Assembly: GCF_009755605.1 (NCBI RefSeq)
Contig: NZ_WPNZ01000006.1
Coordinates: 248,001-312,000, forward strand
Reading direction: 5' to 3'
Source: Streptomyces typhae
Lineage (GTDB): Bacteria > Actinomycetota > Actinomycetes > Streptomycetales > Streptomycetaceae
Length of the DNA: 64,000 bases
Shown here: in pieces, positions 57,009 through 64,000 of the stretch
Layout of the letters: the number at the start of each line of letters is the position of its first letter
Numbering within the stretch: the stretch's first letter is position 1
Position numbers and translations under genes: made by a program
Notes under the pieces: generated by a model
The model's database searches: none
What the model saw: the letters and a program-made list of their open reading frames with translations, nothing else
Told to the model about the DNA's origin: nothing

Positions 57009-57587
57009 GTGCGGGAGAAGAGAGAGGGCCCCCTGCGCTCCGACGCGCAGCGCAACCGCGAGCGCATCCTCGCCGTGGCCCTGGAGGAGCTGACCCGCTC
57101 CGGCGACGCCGCGCTGAGCACCATCGCGAAGAAGGCCTGTGTCGGCCAGGGAACGTTCTACCGCCACTTCCCGAGCCGCGAGGCCCTCGTCCTCGAGGTG
57201 TACCGGCACGAGGTGCGACAGGTCGCCGACGCCGCTCCCCGGCTCCTCCAGGCCCATCCGCCCGAGCGGGCGCTGCGGGAGTGGATGGACCGCCTCGCCC
57301 GGTACGCCATGACCAAGGCCGGCCTGGCCGACGCGATGCGCGCGGCGACCACCAGCCACGGCACGCTCAAGAGCGTGGCGCAGGGCCCGCTCACGAGCGC
57401 CGTCGCCCTGCTCCTGGAGGCCAACGAGGAGGCCGGCACCATCCGCCCCGGGCTCACCCCCGACGACTTCATGCTGGCGATCGCCGGACTGTGGCAGATC
57501 GACCCGCGACAGGAGTGGCAGCAGCGCGCCGCCCGCCTCCTCGACCTGGTCATGGACGGCATGCGGGCCGGCGCGCCGGGCCGCTAG
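57009..57587 (+). CDS. TetR-family regulator, likely repressor of the xdh operon
   Basis: A 192-residue TetR protein. The helix-turn-helix is [50 protein letters not shown]. The C-terminal helical domain ([24 protein letters not shown]) is of the SbtR-like type. GTG 57009 follows a GGAGGCGAC. It is divergent from the xdh operon, and two perfect CGGACA-NN-TGTCCG operators lie between them, so autoregulation and control of xdh are likely. Its stop codon overlaps the NRPS stop tail-to-tail (CTAG). Confidence 0.92.
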   Translation: MREKREGPLRSDAQRNRERILAVALEELTRSGDAALSTIAKKACVGQGTFYRHFPSREALVLEVYRHEVRQVADAAPRLLQAHPPERALREWMDRLARYAMTKAGLADAMRAATTSHGTLKSVAQGPLTSAVALLLEANEEAGTIRPGLTPDDFMLAIAGLWQIDPRQEWQQRAARLLDLVMDGMRAGAPGR

Positions 57588-60500
57588 GTCCTGTCGTCGA
57601 CCTCGCTTCGCTGCTCGCTCACCCGCAGGGCAAGGGCGGCGACGGTGGGGGCCTCGAAGACCGCCCGGATGCCGAGGGGCACGTCCAGCGCGGCGCGGAC
57701 ACGGGACACCAGCTTCACGGCGAGCAGGGAGTGCCCGCCGAGGTCGAAGAAGCCGTCGTCGACACCGACGTCCGGTACGCCGAGGGCGTCGGCGAACAGG
57801 GCGCACAGCGTGGCCTCGGTCGGGGTGCGCGGCGCGCGTCCCGGCTGCCGCCCGTCGGCGTCGGCGTCGTCGGGCGCGGGCAGGGCCCGCCGGTCGAGCT
57901 TGCCGTTGGGGCTCAGCGGCAGCCGCGCTAGGGGGACGAAGGCCGTGGGCACCATGTACGCGGGCAGCAGGCGCGCCAGATGGGCCCGCAGCTCGGCCTC
58001 GCCCGGGGCGGGTTCGGCCGGTGCCGCGGAGAGGGGTCCCGCGGCGCTCGCGGTGCCGTCCGCGGCGGGGACGCAGTACGCGACGAGCCTGCGGTCCCCC
58101 GGCCGGTCCTCGCGCACGACGACCGCGGCCTGCGCGAGGCCGGGGTGGGCCGCCAGGGCGGACTCCACCTCGCCCGGCTCGATCCGGAAGCCCCGGATCT
58201 TCACCTGGTCGTCGGCGCGCCCCAGGTACTCCAGGTGGCCGTCCGCGCGCCACCGGGTCACGTCGCCGGTGCGGTACATCCGCTCGCCCGGAGCGCCGAA
58301 GGGATCGGGGACGAACCGCTCCGCCGTGAGTCCGGGCCTGCGCACATAGCCGCGGGCGAGTCCGGCCCCGGCCACGTACAACTCGCCGGGCACGCCCACC
58401 GGTACGGGCTCAAGACACGCGTCGAGGACGTAGGCGCGGCTGTTGCGGACGGGACGGCCGATGGGCGGGGCATCGCCGTCGTCGGTGGAGCGTTCGCCGT
58501 GCCCGGCGAGGTCGTCGGAGAACCACGCCGTGGTGTAGACGGTCGCCTCGGTCGGCCCGTACACGTTGACGATGCGGGCGCCCGGCGCCGCGGCCCGGAT
58601 CCCGGCCAGGGTGTGCGCGGACAGGGCCTCGCCGCCCAGCGCGACGACGGCCGCGCCCAGGGTGACGTCGTGGTGGCTCACCAGCTCCGCGAGGGCCGAC
58701 GGCACGGCGCAGATGAGGCTGCCCCGCCACCGCCCGCCCGCGAGTTCGCCGAGGGCCAGCACATCGGGGACGATCTCGACGGCGCCACCGGACAGGAGCG
58801 GCCCGAAGAGCTCGAAGACGGAGACGTCGAAGGTGAGCGGGGTGGCGGCCAGGGCGTGGGACAGCTGCGGGCGGCCCAGGGCCTCGCGGCCCCACAGGAC
58901 CAGGTCCACGACGTTGGTGTGCGGGACGAGGACGCCCTTGGGGCGGCCGGTGGAACCGGAGGTGTAGAGGACGTAGGCGCCGTTGGCCGGGGTCAGGGGC
59001 GCGGTCCGGTCGCTGTCGCGGGGGCTGCCGAGGGTTGCGGCGGTCCCGCCCACGGCGGCGTCCGGCCCCTCGTCCACGTACAGGCGCGGCACGTCGTCGG
59101 GCAGCGCGCAGTCGGCGTCGTGGGCCGTCACGACACAGCCGGGCGCGGCGTCGCCGAGCATGAAGGCGATGCGGTCGGCGGGGTGGCGGGGGTCCACCGG
59201 CAGATAGGCGGCGCCGCTCTTCAGGACGGCGACGAGGGCGACGATCAGCTCCGCCGAGCGGGGCAGGGCGAGGGCGACGACCTGCTCGGGTCCGGCGCCC
59301 GCGGCGATCAGCCGGTGGGCCAGCCGGTCGGCCCGGGTGTTCAGCTCCGCGTAGGTGAGCCGTACGTCGCCGCAAGAGACGGCGGGGGCGTCGGGCGTGC
59401 TCGCCACCTGCCGTTCGAAGAGGTCCGGCACCGTGAAGGGCGGCACGGGCCGTCCGGTGTCGTTCCACTCCTCGAACAGAAGCCGCCGCTCCTTGGCTCC
59501 GAGGACATCGAGCCGCCCGATCGGCAGCCCGGGATCGTCGGCCGCCGCGCCGAGGAGCCGGGCGAGGCGGGTCGCCACGGTGTCCACGCTCTCGGGGTCG
59601 AACAGGTCGGTGCTGTACTCGAAGAACCCCGTCAGGCCCGCGGGCGCCCCGTCGTCGGTGAAGCGCTCCTCGATGTTCAGGAGCAGGTCGAAGCGGGCCG
59701 AACCCGGGTGCAGGAGGTCGGTGGTGACCGTGAGGCCCGCGGTGTCGAGGCGCGGCGCAGGCGCGTTCTGCACGACCAGGGACACCTGGAAGAGCGGGTG
59801 CCTGCCGATCGCCCGGGGCGGGTTGAGGTCGTCGACGAGGTACTCGAAGGGCACGTCCTGGTGTTCGTAGGCGTTCAGGGACACCTCACGGACCCGGTCG
59901 AGCAGCTCCCGGAACGAGGGGTTGCCCGAGGTGTCGTTGCGGATGACGAGGGTGTTGACGAAGAAGCCGACGGACCGGTCGAGGCCCTGGTCGGTGCGGC
60001 CCGCGATCGGTGAGCCGACGGGGATGTCGGTACCGGCGCCGAGCCGGGTGAGCAGCGCGGAGAGCCCCGCCTGGAGCACCATGAACAGGCTGGTGCCGGT
60101 GTCCTTGGCGAGCGCGGCAAGGCGCCGGTGCAGCTCCGCGTCCCAGGCCACGGAGAGGGTCTCGCCGCCGTAGCCGGGTGCGGCGGGGCGCGTCCTCGCG
60201 AAGGGCAGGTCCACCTGGTCCGGCAGGTCCGCGAGGTGGCGCCGCCAGTAGGCGAGCTGGTGGGCGAGAGGGCTCGCCGGGTCGTCGGGGTCGCCCAGGA
60301 GCGCGCGCTGCCACAGGCCGTAGTCGGCGTACTGGACGGCGGGTTCGCGGGGGTGGAGCGCATCCGCCCCGGTGGTCCCCGGCGGCGTCCTGCGTGCCTC
60401 GTAGGCCGCCATGAGGTCCTCGGCCAGCGGCGCGAACGACCAGCCGTCGCAGGCGATGTGGTGGACGAGCAGGAGCAGCACGTGCTCGGTGGCGCCGACC

Positions 60501-63500
60501 CGGAACAGCGTCGTGCGGAGGGGGATGTCGGCGGCCAGGTCGAAGGGGTGGCCCGCGGCGGCGGCGAGCGCGCCGGGCAGTGCGGCCTCGGTCGTGACGG
60601 TGACGTCCAGCGGCGGCCTGGCCCGCTCCGGCGCCAGGATGTGCTGCCGGGGCTCGCCGTCGTGCTCGGGGAAGACGGTGCGCAGGGACTCGTGCCGGGC
60701 GACGAGATCGGCGACGGCCGCGCGCAGGGCGGGCACGTCGAGGTCGCCGGTGAGGCGCAGCGTCCAGGGCACGTGGTAGGCGCGGCTCGCGCCCTCCAGG
60801 CGGTGCAGGAACCACAGGCGGCGCTGGGCGTGGGACAGCGGCAGCGGGTCGGGGCGGGCACCGGCGCGCAGCGCGGGCCGGGGGCGCGGGGCGCCGGGTG
60901 CGCCGGAGGCGCCGGCTGCTTCCAGGTGGGCGGCGAGCGTGGCGACGGTGGGGTGCTCGAACAGGACGCGGATGGTGAGTTCCGCGCCGAGCCGGGTGCG
61001 GACGCGCGCCGCCAGGCGGGTGGCGAGGAGCGAGTGCCCGCCCAGCGCGAAGAAGTCGTCGTCGATGCCGATGCCGTCGACGCCGAGGATCTCCGCGAAC
61101 AGGGCGCACAGGATCTCTTCGCGCTCGGTGCGCGCGGCGCGCGCCGACTGCGCCTCGACGACCGGCGCGGGCAGCGCCGCCCGGTCGAGTTTGCCGTTGA
61201 CGGTCAGCGGAAGCCGCTCCAGGAGCACGACGGCCGACGGCATCATGTAGTCGGGCAGCCGCTCGCGCAGGTGCTCGCGCAGCGCCGCCGTGAGCTGTCC
61301 GCCGCGGCGTGCGGTCACCGGGCTGGTCGCGTACGTCAGCGGGTCGCCGGGCGTGCCGTCGGGCTCGTACGCCTCCAGGACGGCGTCCTGGTCACCGGCG
61401 CGGTCATCGCTGTCAGGACCGTCGGCGCGGCGTACGAACAAGGCGTCCACCGCGTCCGGGGCCGTGGCCGCCGGGGCGACCGCGACGCGGTAGCCGAGGT
61501 GCTCCCCGAGGCGGTGCAGATCCTCGGGTTCGACGCCGTGGGGCTCCTGCGCCAGGGCACGGTGGACATCGGCGACGGTGGCGCCGTTGTCGAAGGCGCG
61601 GGCGGCGGCGGTCTCCTGGGCGACGCGGCGGTTGGGGACGCCGAGCACCCGCAGCCGGGCCGGGACGTGGCCCTCCAGGTACGCGCGCAGGGCGCCGGTG
61701 TCGGGCACGTCGTCGCCGAACCGCAGCCGTGTGTCCGCCGCCGGGACCTTCTCGACGGGGTTCTTGTGCAGGACGGCGTCGTAGCGGTAGCGCGTCATCT
61801 CGTTGTGCCGGGTGCCGCGCCGCACCTGGATGTCCACCGCGCCGACCTTGTCCTCGCGGGCCGCGAAGGCGTGGAAGAACTCGGGGGCGAGCAGCAGTTC
61901 CTCCTCGCGTACGAGGGCCCGTTCGACGGCGTGACGCACGGCGGCGCGCTCGGCGTCCGGGGCGGCCCTGCGCAGCTGGACGGCGGTGCCGAACGCGCGC
62001 AGGGTGCGCAGGTCGCGTACGTCGCCGACGAAGACGGCGCCGCCGGGCGCGGTGAGCTCCAGGGCCTTGCCGAGGACGTCGAGGAGGTAGTCGGCGCTCG
62101 GGAAGTACTGGAGCACGGAGTTGATGACGACGGCGTCGAAGTGGCCGCCGGGCAGCCCGGTGGTGTCGTGCGCGGCCTGGTGCCGCAGGTGGACCCGGCC
62201 GCGCAGGCGGGTCCTGGCGGCGATGTCGCGGCGCAGGTCGGCCAGGGCGCGGCCGGAGATGTCGGTGCCCACGTACTCCTCGCAGTGCGGTGCGAGAGCG
62301 GCGAGCAGCAGGCCGGTGCCGGTGCCGATCTCCAGGACGCGGCGGGGGCGCAGGTCCCGGACACGGCGCACGGTGGCGTCGCGCCACTCCCTCATGTGGT
62401 CGGGCGCGATGGGCCTGCGGTCGGTGTAACTGTCGTACCAGCTGGCGAAGTTCTCGCCGAACGCGGGCCGCGGGGCCGCCCGCCGGGCACCCGTGCCCCG
62501 GGCGCCCGCCGCCTCGGCGCTGCCCCCGCCACCGCCCGCGTACTGCGCGTCGAACACCTGCTCCCAGTCCCCCACCTGCCGTGCCGCGGTGCCGTCCGCC
62601 GTCGCCGCGTCCGGCTCGCGGCGGAACTCCGGTACGACGTAGGCGACCAGGCGCCGGTCACCCGTCGTGTCCTCGCGGGCGACGACGGCGGCCTGGCGGG
62701 CGGCGGGGTGTCCGGTGAGGGCGGCCTCGATCTCGCCCGGCTCGATGCGGAAGCCTCTGATCTTGATCTGCTGGTCGGCGCGGCCGAGGAACTCCAGGTC
62801 GCCGTGGTCGGTGCGGCGCACGACGTCACCGCTGCGGTACATGCGGGCGCCGGGCGCGCCGAACGGGTCGGCGAGGAAGCGCTGGGCGGTCAGGTCCGGG
62901 CGGCCGAGGTAGCCGCGCGTGACGCCGTCCCCCGCGACGTACAGCTCCCCCGCCGTGCCGGGCGGCACGGGCCGCAGCGCCTCGTCGAGCACGTACAGGG
63001 CCAGGTCCCGGATGCCGGTGCCGACGCGGCTCGGGGCGCCCGGCACCGCGTCCGCGGCGGTGAGCCGGGTCACGGTGGTGTGGACGGTCGTCTCGGTGAT
63101 GCCGTACATGTTCACGAGCACCGGGGCGTCGTCGCGGTGGCGCCCGTACCAGGGGGCCAGCTTGCCGAAGTCGAGTGCCTCGCCCGCGAACACCACCAGG
63201 CGCAGGGCGAGTGCACCGGCGTCCGCGCCGCTCGTCCGGTCGGCTTCGAGGAGCGGGTAGAACGCGGACGGCGTCTGGCTGAGGACGGTGACCCGTTCGG
63301 CGGCGAGCAGCGCCCGGAAGCGCTCGGGCGTCCGGCTCGTCTCGTACGGCACGACGACGAGCCGGCCGCCGTGCAGCAGGGCGCCCCAGATCTCCCACAC
63401 GGACACGTCGAAGGCGTAGGAGTGGAACAGGCTCCACACGTCGTGCTCGTCGAAGGGCAACTCGTGCGCCGTCCCGGTGAACAGCCGGACGACGTTGTGG

Positions 63501-64000
63501 TGCGAGACGACCACGCCCTTGGGGCGGCCCGTGGACCCGGAGGTGTAGATGACGTACGCGGCGGTCCCGGGGGTGAGGGGCGCGAGGCGGTCGGCGTCGG
63601 TGGGGTCGGTGTCGGGGCGCACGGCCAGTTCCTCGGCGGTGCCGCGGGCACCGAGCACGAGGCGGGGGACGCCTGCGCCGACGTCCAGCGGGTCCTGGCT
63701 GACGAGGAGCACCGGGCGGGCGTCGGCCAGCGTCCGGTCGACGCGCTCCCGCGGGTGGTCCAGGTCGAGCGGCAGATAGCCGGCGCCGGTCTTCAGGACG
63801 GCGAGGATCGCGACGACGGCGTCCAGCGAGCGCGGCAGGGCGAGCGCGACCAGGCGCTCGGGGCCGGCGCCGCGGGCGAGCAGCGCGTGCGCCAGGCGGT
63901 TGGCGCGGGCGTTGAGGGCGGCGTAGTCGAGATGGTCGCCGCCGAGGCTCAGGGCCGTGCGGTGCGGGTGCCGGGCCACCTGGGCCTGGAAGAGGTCCGT
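57584..64000 (-). CDS. Non-ribosomal peptide synthetase, C-terminal two modules (partial)
   Basis: At least 2138 residues, continuing beyond the window at its N-terminal side. Order by nucleotide position: adenylation A1 (about 64000-62640; core [11 protein letters not shown] near 63530) with an embedded methyltransferase (about 62570-61700; [12 protein letters not shown]), then the rest of A1 with NGKLDRA, carrier PCP1 (GGHSLL near 61035), condensation C ([10 protein letters not shown] near 60450), A2 (about 59470-57890) and PCP2 (57620-57810). No thioesterase, reductase or terminal C domain follows, so the product is released by another protein. The MT position implies N-methylation of the A1 amino acid. 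No accessory biosynthetic gene lies to the right of tetR within the window. Confidence 0.95.
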   Translation of the reverse strand, partial: TDLFQAQVARHPHRTALSLGGDHLDYAALNARANRLAHALLARGAGPERLVALALPRSLDAVVAILAVLKTGAGYLPLDLDHPRERVDRTLADARPVLLVSQDPLDVGAGVPRLVLGARGTAEELAVRPDTDPTDADRLAPLTPGTAAYVIYTSGSTGRPKGVVVSHHNVVRLFTGTAHELPFDEHDVWSLFHSYAFDVSVWEIWGALLHGGRLVVVPYETSRTPERFRALLAAERVTVLSQTPSAFYPLLEADRTSGADAGALALRLVVFAGEALDFGKLAPWYGRHRDDAPVLVNMYGITETTVHTTVTRLTAADAVPGAPSRVGTGIRDLALYVLDEALRPVPPGTAGELYVAGDGVTRGYLGRPDLTAQRFLADPFGAPGARMYRSGDVVRRTDHGDLEFLGRADQQIKIRGFRIEPGEIEAALTGHPAARQAAVVAREDTTGDRRLVAYVVPEFRREPDAATADGTAARQVGDWEQVFDAQYAGGGGGSAEAAGARGTGARRAAPRPAFGENFASWYDSYTDRRPIAPDHMREWRDATVRRVRDLRPRRVLEIGTGTGLLLAALAPHCEEYVGTDISGRALADLRRDIAARTRLRGRVHLRHQAAHDTTGLPGGHFDAVVINSVLQYFPSADYLLDVLGKALELTAPGGAVFVGDVRDLRTLRAFGTAVQLRRAAPDAERAAVRHAVERALVREEELLLAPEFFHAFAAREDKVGAVDIQVRRGTRHNEMTRYRYDAVLHKNPVEKVPAADTRLRFGDDVPDTGALRAYLEGHVPARLRVLGVPNRRVAQETAAARAFDNGATVADVHRALAQEPHGVEPEDLHRLGEHLGYRVAVAPAATAPDAVDALFVRRADGPDSDDRAGDQDAVLEAYEPDGTPGDPLTYATSPVTARRGGQLTAALREHLRERLPDYMMPSAVVLLERLPLTVNGKLDRAALPAPVVEAQSARAARTEREEILCALFAEILGVDGIGIDDDFFALGGHSLLATRLAARVRTRLGAELTIRVLFEHPTVATLAAHLEAAGASGAPGAPRPRPALRAGARPDPLPLSHAQRRLWFLHRLEGASRAYHVPWTLRLTGDLDVPALRAAVADLVARHESLRTVFPEHDGEPRQHILAPERARPPLDVTVTTEAALPGALAAAAGHPFDLAADIPLRTTLFRVGATEHVLLLLVHHIACDGWSFAPLAEDLMAAYEARRTPPGTTGADALHPREPAVQYADYGLWQRALLGDPDDPASPLAHQLAYWRRHLADLPDQVDLPFARTRPAAPGYGGETLSVAWDAELHRRLAALAKDTGTSLFMVLQAGLSALLTRLGAGTDIPVGSPIAGRTDQGLDRSVGFFVNTLVIRNDTSGNPSFRELLDRVREVSLNAYEHQDVPFEYLVDDLNPPRAIGRHPLFQVSLVVQNAPAPRLDTAGLTVTTDLLHPGSARFDLLLNIEERFTDDGAPAGLTGFFEYSTDLFDPESVDTVATRLARLLGAAADDPGLPIGRLDVLGAKERRLLFEEWNDTGRPVPPFTVPDLFERQVASTPDAPAVSCGDVRLTYAELNTRADRLAHRLIAAGAGPEQVVALALPRSAELIVALVAVLKSGAAYLPVDPRHPADRIAFMLGDAAPGCVVTAHDADCALPDDVPRLYVDEGPDAAVGGTAATLGSPRDSDRTAPLTPANGAYVLYTSGSTGRPKGVLVPHTNVVDLVLWGREALGRPQLSHALAATPLTFDVSVFELFGPLLSGGAVEIVPDVLALGELAGGRWRGSLICAVPSALAELVSHHDVTLGAAVVALGGEALSAHTLAGIRAAAPGARIVNVYGPTEATVYTTAWFSDDLAGHGERSTDDGDAPPIGRPVRNSRAYVLDACLEPVPVGVPGELYVAGAGLARGYVRRPGLTAERFVPDPFGAPGERMYRTGDVTRWRADGHLEYLGRADDQVKIRGFRIEPGEVESALAAHPGLAQAAVVVREDRPGDRRLVAYCVPAADGTASAAGPLSAAPAEPAPGEAELRAHLARLLPAYMVPTAFVPLARLPLSPNGKLDRRALPAPDDADADGRQPGRAPRTPTEATLCALFADALGVPDVGVDDGFFDLGGHSLLAVKLVSRVRAALDVPLGIRAVFEAPTVAALALRVSEQRSEVDDRT

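Noticed and set aside
57980..60013. A 677-codon plus-strand frame within the NRPS
   Set aside because: It is antisense to conserved A and C domain motifs and has no recognisable protein signature.

Overview
The window is high-GC actinobacterial DNA, almost certainly from a Streptomyces or close relative. The signs are strong G/C at third codon positions, frequent GTG starts, 4-base ATGA/GTGA gene overlaps, a Streptomyces-type intergenic palindrome (33928-34042), a GerW-type sporulation protein, a Ser/Thr-kinase fusion, and a modular NRPS at the right edge. All assignments were read by eye from sequence and remembered family features; no database search was run.

Layout. 1-8.6 kb: uracil-DNA glycosylase, a BadF-type sugar kinase, a CbiX-like protein without the usual histidines, a lactonase, a FUSC transporter, a secreted L,D-transpeptidase, an Lrp/AsnC regulator, a GerW-like protein and a HAD phosphatase. 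8.8-12.8 kb: a compact minus-strand Mrp-type cation/proton antiporter operon with overlapping genes, an F-G fusion and a very short E subunit. 13.2-15.2 kb: small hypothetical and secreted proteins and a uridine-kinase-like enzyme. 15.3-18 kb: a secreted GH65 trehalase-like enzyme. 18.2-21.3 kb: a Ser/Thr kinase fused to an extracellular oligopeptide-binding domain. 21.3-22.8 kb: a membrane peptide / sigma factor / unknown protein operon. 23.1-28.6 kb: a complete valine (isobutyryl-CoA to propionyl-CoA) degradation operon. Its 5' region carries an adenosylcobalamin-type riboswitch and a 20-bp palindrome. 29.3-33.6 kb: a three-gene cassette of tsaD-like, GNAT and alaS-like genes that look like paralogues of housekeeping genes. 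34-37.4 kb: a TetR / amidase / AtzG-like operon facing a metallo-beta-lactamase-fold hydrolase across a large dyad. 37.4-38.5 kb: a GH18 chitinase with a DasR-like operator in its promoter. 38.5-41.4 kb: a STAND-type ATPase with a helical-repeat tail. 41.6-45.9 kb: a sulfur-type operon made of a cysteine-containing leader peptide, an SsuD-like monooxygenase and a polar amino-acid ABC transporter. 46-49 kb: a NACHT NTPase. 49.3-51.8 kb: a Tat-exported PL8 polysaccharide lyase. 51.8-57.6 kb: xanthine-dehydrogenase-type molybdoenzyme genes and a divergent TetR gene with two perfect operators. 57.6-64 kb: the C-terminal two modules of an NRPS, running off the window.

Functional themes are polymer scavenging (chitin, trehalose, hyaluronan/xanthan-like glycans), catabolism (valine, organosulfur, purine or heteroaromatic), membrane energetics, and signalling or conflict-type NTPases. 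The items most worth a second look are the cobalamin riboswitch upstream of the valine operon, the tsaD-GNAT-alaS cassette, the kinase/binding-protein fusion, the two STAND/NACHT proteins, and short in-register tandem repeats that recur at gene boundaries.
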